Shown: positions 34,819-47,340, counted from the first letter of the stretch. The stretch is 64,000 nt of DNA from Casuarina equisetifolia (GCA_028551475.1 CM052361.1:4967501-5031500), one strand, 5' to 3'. Notes: generated from the letters alone by a model not told the origin. Numbers and translations are program-made.

Positions 34819-37800
34819 AGCACAAAAGCAGGCAGAGGACGTGTTCTGTGTGCTGTGGATTGAACAATAAGAAAAGCTTGCTTTCATTCCATAAAAGGAT
34901 GCTTTCAAACTTTGTTTGTCATGTTCTTTATTAATCTCTTTAATTCGCTCAAATAATTTAAGAACTAAAACATTCCCAAAAAAAAAAAAAATCCTTCATC
35001 ACAAAAACGCTAATTAATAAAAAATGTTTTGGAGAAAATTGTCAAGAATTTTCAATCTCCTCTTTAGTCGGACCACAGACGGACAACAAAGGACGGACCT
35101 GGGTGGACAACAATTGTGAAAAGATTGTCTTCACCATCTTTTACAGCTGAAGAAGTTACGTAGTAGACTTGGAGCTGCAGCTTGCAATCCTGGGCGGGCA
35201 TGGAACAAATAATTCTTATAAGGTTTATCAAACATAAACAGAGATGATAAAATCTTAGAATCAAACATCAAATTGGACCACGAGGAGGCCATTATTAAAC
35301 GCCTTGGGTAATGATACTCTTTGCAATTAATAATATTTTTGATAGACATTCATTTCCTTATCAAAACAGTCCAAATAGCAACAAATTTTTTTGAATATTT
35401 AATTTTGGCCATGTAATTGTCACCTATTCATCTCGTATGCTCGGTTTTGTGTAGTCTGGGTTTGATTTTCTCCTTTATGTTTTTTTGGACACCATATTTG
35501 GTTATTTGATTATGACAATTTAACGATATAGTAAACTTTAAAGGAGAATGCTATGAGAAAATTATTACGAAACACTCCGGGGAATGATACTCATAGCAAT
35601 AGTGACTAGCCCATTAATTCCTTGTTAAGATTATCGTAAAATAAAAAGATTGATAAATACGTAGTATTTTGTATCCATATTCTTTTTGTTATCAATACGG
35701 TCCAAATAAGAGGATGTTGCAATCTCCTAGTAAGCCCGACCACTTGTTAAGTAAGGACACCTTTGGGCTTAGGTCCAATCATGACACTAAAGAAAATATT
35801 AATAGCACAATTTTTATTTTTATTTTTTTAATGATTAATTATCATGTATTGTTAAGTTTCATGTAGTAAATATAAAAATTTAGAAAGTAATTTATAAAGA
35901 GATAATTCCTTCACTTAGTATTTTAAAGTTTTAAATTAAATATGATAAATCTTTATAAAAATTTAATATGGTATTAAAGCTAATTTTTATAAGAGGAATA
36001 TATTTCTTAATAACATTAGAGCTTAAGTTCTTCCTTTAACATCCTAATAAATCTAATAAAGCCTAGAGTCTACATAAAAAATAAGACCACGAAGTAGTTT
36101 GTATCAAACTCTTACAGTAGGAAGGCATGTTGTGGTGTAAAATTCAGTCACATATTATCAAGATATGAGTGTTTGTACATGATTAAATATGAGTATGTCC
36201 ATCTGTTTTTTTAATATGATATTAAAACTTAGATTCTTTCTTAACACGAGAAAGTTTAGATGGGACAATTTTGGTGAGAAATAATGTTAAATAAACAATA
36301 TGAAATTATTCTACATTGCTAAGGAGTTGATAGAAATATATATAACAAATATGACTATCATATCACTTTTATTATTTGGGTTTCGCAAAACTTAGAAATT
36401 TATGAAATATTTTAAATATAGACTTACACTTCACATGACTTAGAAAATTCAACTTTGACTATTTTGTAAAAGACTTCAATGGCGTAGTTCGTATGAGTCA
36501 AATAAAATAAAATAAAACAAAATAGAGGGTAAAATCAGGAACTGAGGGTATTCGTGGATTCGTTGGCTGATGTAGCATATACAAGTATAGACCTCAAGGC
36601 TGCCTGAATTTCTGTAAGCGCGAGTATCTGTTTGTTCAAGTCAACGAAAAAGATTTTAATATTTCTTTTTATCTTCTATGAAACCTATCTTCTTAAGTGA
36701 CAAAATTTTTAAGCCCATCTTGTTAGTACTTATTTTGGGTCATTTAAAATAGATTATGTATGGTCCAGTAGCAGGCGCATGATGCTCTACTCCTACTATA
36801 CCGTATTGGATTATAGAATTACGTGTGTAATTGTTTTTTATTATAATGGATTATTTAATTGGTAATTGTACGCAGTGAAAAATACAACAATTTTTTTTTT
36901 TTAAAAAAAAAAAACTCTCTCTTACCTGCTGCCGTTTTTCGGCCGCGGTTACGTTTTCCGGGAGAAGTTTTTCCGTTGTAATTACCATTTCCAAGTGTTT
37001 TTCTAGACACCATATTTGGTTATTTCTTTTGAACAATTTAATGATATATACTGAGGTTCAATGAAGAATACTAGGATTTTCTAACTCCCTTGAACGAAAG
37101 ACTTTTGAGGAGCTTATCTTAAAGGAATCTATGGCCGATCGCGAAAGGCGTGTGAATCGTTGAGAGGTCTTCATCTTCCACAACGATGGTCAATGTAACA
37201 GCAACGATATTACTTGGGGAGGCCACTAAGTCACCATTAATTTTCTAATAAAGTGGGGCTGCTGATTTTAGTCTTCGGATCAAAGTGTAGGACGGGGCAT
37301 TAATGAGCTTAAGTCTTCAGCTATGCCGTGTGGGGAGGAGGGCTGGACTTTGTTTTAAGCACTACAATTTCTAGGCCTAAAGGAGGTCGTTTACTTCAGT
37401 CTTGGAGCAACGTGCGGAACGGGGCATTAGTGCGTTGTGCCTTCCACGGCTATAGTTTACGTGATCTTCCACGCTGCCGTGTGTGGAGGGCTTGACTTTG
37501 TCTTAAGCCTTCGACAATTGAGTCACTACAATTTCTAGTGCATAGAAGGGTGGTTGATTTGGGTCACAGGACTCAAGTTCCGGACCAAAGCATGGGTCGG
37601 GACATCTAATGCTCTTGATCTTCAAAGACTATGAATCTATGAATCACCCAACTTCCACTCTGCCCCTAAGAAACGTCCAATGCACGTGAAGTGTTTGTGG
37701 CATAGGATATGGTTCTCATTAGTAACATATTTTCCAGACTAAATGACAAAATATTCTCCATCCTTCATAGAACAATAATTTAAAGATAAATGACAACTAT

Positions 37801-38853
37801 TTTTCACATATAAAGTCTAGTTTTTCATACAAGAATGAAATAGATAAATATTAAAATCAAACTAAGTGAACATTAAAAAAGAAAGAAAACGAAATTGGAG
37901 GTAGGTCTTTATTCTTTATAGGTCTTCGCCTTCTTTTGCCAAAGGATAGTTTTGCAGTACAAAGAACATTTGAATTTTTTAGAGAACTTCATATTCCACA
38001 ATGACAATCATTCAACATTAAAGCCACGATGGTCCTTGGGGAAGCCGCTATGTCACCATCGAATTTCTAATACAAAGGGGGTCAATGATATGGGTCTCGG
38101 ATCAACGTGCGGGACAGGGCATTAATGCGCTTAGTCTTCCACAGCTCTGCCGTGTGGGGAGGGCTTGACTTTGTTTTAAAATAAATCAAGGACAATAATT
38201 TAAAGATAAATGCCAACTATTTTTCACATATGAAGTCTAGTTTTTCACAGAAGAATGAAATAGATAAATATTAAAATCAAACTAAGTGAACATTAAAAAA
38301 GAAAGAAAATGAAATTGGAGGTAGGTCTTTATTCTTTATAGGTCTTCGCCTTCTTCTGCGAAAGGATAGCTTTGCAGTACAAAGAACATTTGAAATTTTT
38401 AAATAATGGGGCAATAACCCATGGGACGTTTCTTATGATTTGAGTCTTCATATTAGAATGTCAAACGGTGCATTAATGCGCTTAGTCTTCTGCAGCTATG
38501 TCGTGTGGGGAGGGCTTGACTTTGTTTCAAAAAGATTGGGTGATTGATTTGGGTCTTCGTACCAAGGAATGGGATGTTACAAAAAGGTGATGTTTGATTT
38601 TGAACTTTAGACCAAATAATGGGGCAAAGCATCTAGATGTGCCAGCACTATGAATCTAAGAAACGTCCAATGTACATGGAAGTGTTTGTGCCCTAGGCTT
38701 TCAAACCACTATCAATTTTAAGTGTAAAAAGGAATAATTGGTTTCAATCTCTTTGGGGTAAAGCATAGGAGGATGAATACAATGCTCTTAGCAAGTCACA
38801 TTGTGTAAAATAAAATTCTCCATTGAAGTACTTAGCAAATCATGAGAAGAGCT
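34819..38853. repeat. Unit C/D spacer: shared modules and a local tandem duplication
   Basis: No gene is seen. Positions 34880-35350 resemble PGD-distal sequence (CCTGGGCGGGCATGGAACAAA). There follow the CGGTCCAAATAAGAGGATG block (35570-35840), AT-rich block (35860-36330), CTGTAAGCGCGAGTA block (36540-36740), exon-like segment (36927-36998), and module cores at about 37290-37335, 37415-37485, 38110-38160 and 38465-38510. A stretch of about 210 bp at 37769-37985 is repeated nearly exactly at 38191-38398. Confidence 0.55.
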
Positions 38854-39200
38854 ATGTATAGGAAAACCATTGTTTTGATTGTCTTTTCCTATTGCTATAT
38901 ATTATTCACCTACTATTTATATTAATTATCATACAAGTTTAAATATTCTTGTAATATTCTTATTCTTTGGAGAACATATCAAAGATTTTCTAATTTGATA
39001 CTCATCTTGGACAAGTAAAAATATTGTATACTAAGAGGAATTTCTTATGATAGCATAATCCAATGTTCAATTATATTAAATTACAAAAATCCACTATAAC
39101 TGTTGAATTGAAGTTTGGTAAATTTATAATTTATTTATATTATTTAATTTTGAATTAAAACACAGATAGATTTAATGGTTGTCTAAATCTTCATTGTTAA
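38854..39200 (+). pseudogene. Eroded RLP N-terminal relic
   Basis: Starts ATGTATAGGAAAACCATTGTTTTG, matching the receptor signal peptide start. It continues through TTGGAGAACATATCAAAGATTTTC and CATCTTGGACAAGT (LRRNT region) and GGAATTTCTTATGATAGCATAA (compare RGISCDNIT). Stops and small gaps are everywhere. Very similar to the relics at 28956 and 51175. Confidence 0.6.
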
Positions 39201-40522
39201 AAAATTTATATATGAATATGATTAATTTTAGCTTAGTATCTAACTATTTTTATATCATATCTCCACCATTGGTTATTAAATTTTTATTTTTTTTATCAAA
39301 TGTACACCATTGTTCACCTTTAATTTGAGTTTTAGTTTCATACATATTGCAAGATAATCATGACAGTTGTAGTAACGATTCCATATAAAAAGTCAAAAGA
39401 AGGCGAAGACAGTCCAAAAAGGAACAAACATATTTTGCTTTCTAGAAAAAATATTTCGACTCTTACATTTTTTCTAACAATGTTTTTTCTATGTACAAAA
39501 TCCCTATCTGTACAAAAAGGGGCAGTATTTTTTTGAATTTAAATACAATCTTTTACAAATTAATTTATAATGTAGATTAAATACTTGTCCTTTCGACACA
39601 AAATGCTTATTAATTTCATTCATACAAGTATGCAAGTGTTAGGTATCGTTGTTATCGAAGGGCTTAAAATTCCCTAATTTATTTTGGTTGTATAGTTATG
39701 AACAACTCTCCCTCTTGAACATTACTGAGAAGCTCCGCACGAAGGGAGTCCATGACTGATCTCGGATCATAGATAATGCGCTGAGCCTTCCGCGACTATG
39801 GTCTCCGCGATCTTCCACGCTGCCTGTTGAGCATTTTGCGAATGTCCTCACAACGGAAGTCCATGGCTGATGTCGGTTCATAGATCAAATGTTTTACGAA
39901 CTTGCCACGCCACGCCTTGGTGAGGGCCCGTTGCTCAAGACTCTGTTTTCGGCCTAGGCCATCAATTCCCCATCATTTTCTAGTCCATAGAGGGTGATGG
40001 GGGAGTCCTATGACCGAGCTGTGGAACAGGGTCGTCTATCACCTTTTTCCACGAGAGGATGGCTTTACAGTACAAAGGCGTGTGATTTTTGAGAGCTTCT
40101 CATCTATCGCAACGACAGTTGATGTAACGACATTGCCGCTTGTAGAAGTCATAATATTTATGTCGCCATCAGTTTCTAATACAACTGGGTATGCTTAATT
40201 TTGGTCTTTGGACAAAACAGTTGGACCGGTGGATCATGTGTTTTCACAAGCGCAAATCTTTTCATTGTAGAAAGTGTGTGTGAGTTGGTTGAAAAAAAAA
40301 ATACTGAGGATAGAAACAAGAGAGGAGAATGGTCAAAAGAAATCTATTAATGTTTTGATAACCCATCTTCCTGCTTCCAACCTTTTCGTCTCCTGTATAT
40401 AGGTTGCCGCCTAACCGGATTGTACAACCCATTTCTGTAATTGTCCTCCATTGTGTCGCTTAGAGAGAGGGAGAAGAAAACACAAAAATACAGAACTTGT
40501 ACTTTGTGTCACGGGAAGGGCT
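39201..40522 (+). promoter_or_regulatory. AT-rich spacer, then promoter of RLP-D
   Basis: Positions 39201-39700 are AT-rich with no gene. From about 39880 the RLP promoter blocks appear: GAGGGCCCGTTGCTC (39926), CCCCATCATTTTCTAGTCC (39968), AGGATGGCTTTACAGTAC (40056), CGACAGTTGATGTAAC (40100) and TTTTCATTGTAGAAAGTG (40259). The TATA box here is TGTATATA (40394-40401), one base different from the other genes. The leader before the ATG at 40523 has no upstream ATG. Confidence 0.65.
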
Positions 40523-43270
40523 ATGGATTGGAAGATCATTGTCTTGATAGTACTTTTTCACTGGTATGTTTTCTTTTCAGCAACTTGGTATGTCAATTGT
40601 CATGGCAATCCAGTTGTCCCTTGCAGAGGAAAAGAGAAAAATGCCCTCTTAACCTTCAAACAACATGTCAAAGACCCTTCAAGTCAGCTTTCCTCTTGGA
40701 CGGGTAACGAATGTTGTACATGGAGAGGCATTAGTTGTGATAACATAACTGGACATGTTATCAAACTAAACCTCACAAATCCTTGTATTCATTATCCATG
40801 CAATTTGTTATTAGGTGGACATATAAATGATTCTTTAAAAGAATTAGATCATCTTCAATATTTTGATCTAAGTTTCAATGATTTTGAAGATAATCATATT
40901 CCAACTTTTTTGAATTCTTTCCAAAATTTAAAATATCTTAGTTTGAGTTATGCTGGTCCTAATTTGAGGGCTAATAGTCTTGAATGGTTATCTAATATTT
41001 CTTCATTAGAAAACTTGTGCATGAGTGGGATTAATCTTAGTGAGATATCAAACCCTTTTCAGATCACATCTACATCATTGGTTACACTTGATTTGAGTTC
41101 CACTTTTATTCCTAATCAAGATCCTTTCCTTAACATGTCTAGCCTCAAAAGTTTAGATCTTGCTTTTAATGCATTTTCCATTATACCTCATTCAATTTAT
41201 AATTTAACTAATCTTGAAAAACTTGACCTTTCAGAAAACCATATTACAGGCGTTCTTCCTAGTGATATAAATTACCTATCCCATCTAACTCACCTTGATT
41301 TGTCTTTCAATAATCTTGAAGGAAAAATTCCAATTTCCTCGGGAAATTTGTGTAATCTCCATTTTTTAGATCTTTCTTGGAACAGTATGGAAGGAAAGTT
41401 GTGTGAACTTCTAGGAAATTCTTCAACATGCCGTGTGAAAAGTTTAGAGTTGTTAGAGTTGAGTTCTAATTCAATTTCAGGTACTTTGCCTGATCAGTTG
41501 GGAGAATTTCAACAACTATATTCTCTTAATCTAGGGTATAACTTGCTTACTGGTCCGATTCCCATTTCCATTGGTAAATTGTCTTCATTAAGCCAATTAG
41601 ATGTGTCAGGCAATCGGTTGAATGAATCGATTCCCACAAGTTTTGGAAATCTTTCAAATTTGGAATACTTAGACATCTCTAACAATACACTGGAGGGCTC
41701 TGTTTCAGAGGTACATTTTTCCAACCTAACAAGGCTGAAACGGTTTCTAGCCTCTTCAAATCAGTTGAATTTAACCGTACAATCAAATTGGATTCCTCCT
41801 TTTCAACTTGAAAAGTTAGATATGGAATCCTGGCAAGTGGGGCCACAATTTCCTGCATGGATTGAATCACAGAAAGATCTTCTAATTTTAGATTTATCAA
41901 ATTCAAGAATCTCAGATGTTATCCCTCCGTGGTTTTTGAGCCGTTGTTCCCAATTCACTTATCTAGAGCTTTCTTATAACCGTCTTCGTGGGAATATTCC
42001 AGATTTATCTTGTGGAACCTGGATTAGCCTTCATTCAAACAACTTCTCTAGCCCACTCCCTCGTTTCTCTCCTACCATCGAATACTTGGATCTTTCTGAT
42101 AACTTATTCCATGGGGCTCTTTCTCTTGTCCTTTGTGAACAAAAAGATAGAATCAGTGATATGCTATTTCTTGATTTATCGGGAAATATGTTATATGGAG
42201 AGCTTCCAGATTGTTGGATGAATTATTCTAATTTAGAAGGGTTAAACTTGGGGGACAATAACCTGACCGGAAGTATACCGAGCACCTTAGGTACTCTATC
42301 CCAGCTTTCTTCATTATCCCTATCTAAAAATAGTCTGCTTGGGAACTTACCATGGTCATTGCGAAATCTCACAGCCTTGAAAATGTTAGATCTTAGTGAG
42401 AATAACTTTTCTTTAGACTTGCCCATTTGGTTGGTAAAGCATTTGCCCTCCCTTCGTATTCTCATGCTTCGCTCAAACAAGTTTGGTGGCAATATTCCTA
42501 GGGAGATTTGTGATCTCCATTATCTTCAAATATTGGACCTCTCTCAAAACAACTTCTCAGGAAGCATTCCACGTTGCTTTTTTAATTTTAGTGGCATGAT
42601 GGGAAAACATTATTGGTTCTTTAATTTCACCCCGACTGGAAAAGCATACTTGGTAACAAAGAATGCAGAGTATGAATATAGCAAGAAACTTCTTCCACTT
42701 GTCACAAGCATGGACCTCTCAAGTAATAGTTTAACAGGAAAGATCCCCGAGGAACTTACCAATCTCTATTCGTTGAGATTCTTGAATCTATCAAACAATC
42801 AACTCCATGGAAGAATTCCAAAGAAAATAGGTGCCATGAAGCAGTTGGAGGTTCTGGATGTTTCAGTTAATCAACTCACAGGTTCAATACCTCAGAGTAT
42901 GACAACTCTAACTTTCTTGGATTATGTTAACCTTTCATACAATCACTTCTCGGGCAAAATTCCAACCAGCACCCAACTTCAATCCTTTGGTCGACTTAGC
43001 TTTGTCGGCAATCAAAACCTTTGTGGGCCTCCACTTACAGCTACCTGCCCTGGAGATGACGCATCCCCAAAGCCAGTACCAAGCATTGATGACGGAGGTG
43101 GTGCGAACGATGGCTGGATGGACAAGAAATGGTTTTATATGGGCATACCGTTTGGATTTGTGATGGGTTTTTGGGGCATAATTGGTCCACTAGTGTTCAA
43201 CAAGGCTTGGAGATATGCATGCTACAAGTTTTGGGTTGATGTGAGGTGTCAACTATTTGGTGGCATCTAA
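40523..43270 (+). CDS. RLP-D: EIX2-like LRR receptor-like protein, intact
   Basis: A predicted cell-surface immune receptor of 915 aa, single exon. Signal peptide (MDWKIIVLIVLFHWY), LRRNT with C-pair and CTWRGISCD, about two dozen LRRs, island (KAYLVTKNAEYEYSKK), cap LCGPPLTATC, acidic SIDDGGG stretch, glycine-rich membrane helix at about 871-892 (GIPFGFVMGFWGIIGP) and a 23-residue tail ending FGGI. The last 350 residues are nearly identical to RLP-B; the N-terminal half differs more, mostly in LRR surface positions. It keeps a 24-residue LRR (SIGKLSSLSQLDVSGNRLNE) that RLP-B lacks. The frame is open upstream of 40523 but has no ATG. The GxxxG-type helix fits SOBIR1 pairing, known for the family. 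The ligand is unknown. Confidence 0.9.
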   Translation: MDWKIIVLIVLFHWYVFFSATWYVNCHGNPVVPCRGKEKNALLTFKQHVKDPSSQLSSWTGNECCTWRGISCDNITGHVIKLNLTNPCIHYPCNLLLGGHINDSLKELDHLQYFDLSFNDFEDNHIPTFLNSFQNLKYLSLSYAGPNLRANSLEWLSNISSLENLCMSGINLSEISNPFQITSTSLVTLDLSSTFIPNQDPFLNMSSLKSLDLAFNAFSIIPHSIYNLTNLEKLDLSENHITGVLPSDINYLSHLTHLDLSFNNLEGKIPISSGNLCNLHFLDLSWNSMEGKLCELLGNSSTCRVKSLELLELSSNSISGTLPDQLGEFQQLYSLNLGYNLLTGPIPISIGKLSSLSQLDVSGNRLNESIPTSFGNLSNLEYLDISNNTLEGSVSEVHFSNLTRLKRFLASSNQLNLTVQSNWIPPFQLEKLDMESWQVGPQFPAWIESQKDLLILDLSNSRISDVIPPWFLSRCSQFTYLELSYNRLRGNIPDLSCGTWISLHSNNFSSPLPRFSPTIEYLDLSDNLFHGALSLVLCEQKDRISDMLFLDLSGNMLYGELPDCWMNYSNLEGLNLGDNNLTGSIPSTLGTLSQLSSLSLSKNSLLGNLPWSLRNLTALKMLDLSENNFSLDLPIWLVKHLPSLRILMLRSNKFGGNIPREICDLHYLQILDLSQNNFSGSIPRCFFNFSGMMGKHYWFFNFTPTGKAYLVTKNAEYEYSKKLLPLVTSMDLSSNSLTGKIPEELTNLYSLRFLNLSNNQLHGRIPKKIGAMKQLEVLDVSVNQLTGSIPQSMTTLTFLDYVNLSYNHFSGKIPTSTQLQSFGRLSFVGNQNLCGPPLTATCPGDDASPKPVPSIDDGGGANDGWMDKKWFYMGIPFGFVMGFWGIIGPLVFNKAWRYACYKFWVDVRCQLFGGI

Positions 43271-44257
43271 AAGCGCAAATTGGCTGAGAGCATAGTATTT
43301 GTTTTGTTTGTGGTGGATCGAAGAATAAAGAAAGCTTCCATTCATTCAAATATAAAGCGTCTTCCATAGCTACCTAAGTTTTTATTTGTGCTTGTGGGTG
43401 TCTTTGTATTGGGTTTAGCAAAAAAGATTTTGGCATTCTCTGTACTGTCCATGAAGCTCATATTACTGGGTGGGACAACAATTTCCTTTTTATTCATTTT
43501 CTCCATGTTATTATCAGACTCATATTATATGGTTGCAATATCTCACGTGAAGCCTACTTTTGTTTATATTTTTGGTTTTGTAATTTATTTTATTTCTGTA
43601 AGATTCGAAGGAGAACACCAGTGTCTTTTTAACTCCTGTTATGCTTATCTATTGAGGGATTAAAAACTCCTTGATTTATTTTGGCTATGTAATTTACAAC
43701 AATTCATCTTGAACGCTAGTAAGGAAGGTCAGATTAAAGTCTGTGGCTGATGGCAGTCTGTAGATGAAAGCATGAGACAGGGCAACTACGAGTTGCGTAC
43801 TTGCCACGCTACCTCTGGGGGAAGGCCTGTTGCTCTTTCCTCTGTTCGTGGTTTCATCCATCAAGTCATCATTAATTTCTGGCACAAAGGGAAATTGTTG
43901 GTTTTGCCTCTTGAATCAAACCGTGGGGTTGGTCATCTACGGCGTATTATGCCAATTTCATGCCTTAATTGTCCAAAGAGATGCTCAACTTTTTCATCGC
44001 TTATAGGTAGGCTTTGTGAACGGTTGATGACGATTGCTCAACCTTTTCGTTGCCTATATGTAGGCTGTGAAAAAAATTTGTGAATGATTGCAAACAAATG
44101 CGACACCGAGAAGAAAAGAAAAGAGCGACAGAAGAAAAAGCATCTTGGATTACCGACTTGCATCTTATAGGCAACCATACCAAAGTAGAAATCATTCGCA
44201 TATTAACTTCACCGTTGTGTTCTTAAGCAAGGAAAAAAAAAGTTTCTTCATTGTGTC
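43271..44257 (+). promoter_or_regulatory. RLP-D 3' flank and upstream region of D2
   Basis: A near-identical copy of 22681-23668: AAGAATAAAGAAAGC in the 3' UTR (about 43320), then CACGCTACCTCTGGGG and TTTCATCCATCAAGTCATC (about 43805-43875). No gene is supported here. Confidence 0.5.
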
Positions 44258-45860
44258 ATGGGGACGATTATGGATACAATCAGTGTGTTAGTAGTCCTTT
44301 GGTACTTATTCTTTGTCAATTGTCAAGCAAATCAAAGTACTTTTTGCCAAATAAAAGAAAGTGAAGCCCCTTTGAGCTTCAAACAATATATCAATGACCT
44401 TTCAAATTTATTTTCCACTTCGAAGATAGAGAATGTGGGAAACGGAGAGGAATTAGTTGTGATTGCCTAGCTAAAATTGTGGTACAACTAAATCTTAGAC
44501 ATCCATATCTGCATAATATTTTTGAAGATTTTACCCTATGAATTGGTGAATTTAGAAATAATTTCTTTATAAGAATGATATCATCTTCATTATTTGCATC
44601 TAAATTCAAATGCTTTTAAAGATGATAATATTCAAATTTGTTTTGGTCTTTTTCAAAATTTAAAATATACCTAAAAGTTACATATCTAGGTTTCAACATG
44701 GTCGTGGAAGATCTTGACTAATTATCTATATTTTTCATGTTAGAATCCCATGACATATCAATCTCAGGACTGATAACTATGAAAACAATTTTCTTGTTAG
44801 ATAACTATTAAAATTATATTTGTGGAGTGTGAACTTTATACCTATGAGCATCTATTCTTTTCTTCAATATGCAGTATGTTTAGTTGAGCATAATCCTAAA
44901 TTTCAAGTTCGTTTGCTGATCAACTGACTCAAAATCTATCGGTTCTCAATCTAGAACATAACTCTCTCTGGTTCAAGCTCCATATTTATGGATAAATTGT
45001 CGTCATTATTACTTCTCTTTGGTAACTCTGTTTCTAGCCCAATTCTCATGTCTGTAGGTAAACTGTTATCCCAATTTTCATAATCAGTTAAATGAAACAA
45101 TTCCAGAAAGTTTTGAAGATCTTTTGGATCTTAAAAATTTTGACATCTCTAACAAAATACTAAAAGGAACTATTTAAGAAATGCATCTTTGCAAGCTAAT
45201 GAGGCTAAAAACATTTCTAGCCTCTTCAAATGGATTGAATTTGAATGTGAGCTCAAATTGAGTTTTTCTTTTTCCATTCTACACTTCTAGCAATAAGTGG
45301 GATGGCTATTTTTTGAATAGAATCTATCACAGAAAGATCTTCAATCTCTATTGGCTATAATTTTTTTAAATCTCTTAAACAATCATCTCCACGGTAATAT
45401 TCCAAACAATTTTAATGGTATGAAACAATTGAAGTCTTTAGGTTTTTCATCGAATCAACTCACAAGTGTAATATCTCAAACCATGACAGATTTGTCATTC
45501 TTGAGTAATTTAAATATATCATAAAATTACATCTCTGGAAGAATTCCTACCAATACACAATTGCAAAGCTTCAACAAATTTGATTTCATTGGTAATGACG
45601 ACCTTTGTGGCCCTCCATTTACAACACCCTGCCTTGGAGATGACACATCCCCAAAGCCAGTACTAAGTGTCTATGATGGAGGTGGCAAGAACGGGAGCTG
45701 GATGGACAAGGAATAGTTTTATATGGGCATTAGCGTTTGGATTTTTGGTGGGTTTTGAGGGTGTACTTGGTCCATTAACATTCAACAAGGCTTGGAGATA
45801 TAGATGCTACAAGTTTTGGGATGATGTGAGGTATCGACTCGTTGGTGGCATCCAAAAGCA
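44258..45860 (+). pseudogene. Second RLP of unit D, degenerate pseudogene (D2)
   Basis: It begins MGTIMDTISVLVVLWYLFF and closes at 44468-44470 after the start of the LRRNT (CQIKESEAPLSFKQYI). LRR scraps follow, then a recognisable C-terminal end: IPTNTQLQSFNKFDFIGNDD, LCGPPF-like, CLGDDTSPKPV, DGGGKNGSWMDK, a helix-like WALAFGFLVGFEGVLGPL and a tail ending VGGI. The normal stop is changed, so the last open frame runs on to 45972. The first 570 bp is nearly identical to pseudogene B2 and the rest is less so. Non-functional. Confidence 0.8.
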
Positions 45861-47340
45861 TAAAAGCAAGCAGAGGACGTGTTCCGTGTGCTGTGGATTG
45901 AAGAATAAGAAAAGCTTGCTTTCATTCGATAAAAGAATGCTTTCAAACTCTGTTTGTCATGTTCTTTATTAATCTCTTTAATTCGCTCAAATAATTTAAG
46001 AACTAAAACATTCCAAAAATAAAAAACAATCCTTCATCACAAAAACACTAATTAATAAAAAAATGTTTTGGAGAAAATTGTCAAGAATTTTCAATCTCCT
46101 CTTTAGTCGGACCACAGACAGACCACAAAGGACGGACTTGGGTGGACAACAGTTGTGAAAAGATTGTCTTCACCATCTTTACAGCTGAAGAAGTTACGTA
46201 GTTGACTTGGAGTTGCAGCCTGCAATCCTGGGCGGGCATGGAACAAATAATTCTTATAAGGTATGAAATTCTTATAAGGTTTATCAAACATAAACAGAGA
46301 TGATAAAATTTTAGAACCAACCATCAAATTGGGCCACGAGCAGGTCATTATTAAATGCCTTGGGTAATGATACTCATTGCAATTAATAATATTTTTGATA
46401 GACATTCTTTTCCTTATCAAAACAGTATAAATAGCGATTTTTTTTTGAATATTTAATTTTGGTCATGTAATTGTCACCTATTCATCTCGTATGCTTGGTT
46501 GTGTGTAGTCTGGGTTTGATTTTCTCCTTTATGTTTTTTTTTACTACACGATATAGTAAAGTTTAAAGGAGAACACTATGAGAAAATTATTATGAACCAC
46601 TCTGGGGAATGATATTCATAGCAATAGTGGCTACACCATTAATTCCTTGTTAAGATGTCGCAAAATAAAAAGATTGATAAATACGTAGTATTTTTTATAC
46701 ATATTCTTTTTTCTTATCAATACAGTCCAAATAAGAGGATGTTGCAATCTCCTAGTAAGCCCAACCACTTGTTGTTAAGTAAGGACATGTTTGGGCTTAG
46801 GTCCAATCATGACACTAAAGAAAAAATTAATAGCACAAATATTATTTTATTTTTTTAAAGATTAATTATCATGTATTGTTAAGTTTCATGTAGTAAATAT
46901 AAAAATTTAGAAAGTAATTTACAATGAAATGAATTCCTTCACTTAGTATTTTAAGGTTTTAGATTAAATATGATAAATCTTTATAAAAATTTAACATGGT
47001 ATGAAAGCTAATTTTTGAGATGGCAATATATTTCTTAATATGACATTAGAGCCTAAGTTCTTCCTTAACACCCTTATAAATCTAATATGACCTAGAGTCT
47101 ACAAAAAAAATAACTCTATGAAATAATTTGTATCAAACTATTATAGTAGGAAGGTATGTTGTGGTGTAGAATTCAGTCTCATATTATTAATATATAGTGT
47201 TTGTATGTGGTTAAATATGAGTATGTTCATCTACTTTATAATTTAGTTTTTAAGATAAGAATATTTTTTTTTAAATGTGATACCAGAATTTAGATTCTTT
47301 TTTAGCACTCATAGATATAAATAAACCTAAAATTCACTAA
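45861..47340. repeat. Unit D spacer: PGD-distal piece and shared modules
   Basis: No gene is seen. AAAAGCTTGCTTTCATTCGATAAAAGAATG (45910-45940) is the 3' UTR of the second-RLP type, shared with RLP-E. PGD-distal sequence lies at about 46170-46260 (CCTGGGCGGGCATGGAACAAA) with a short local duplication (AATTCTTATAAGGT twice, 46249 and 46267). The CAGTCCAAATAAGAGGATG block (46600-46860) and the AT-rich block (46880-47335) follow. Confidence 0.5.
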
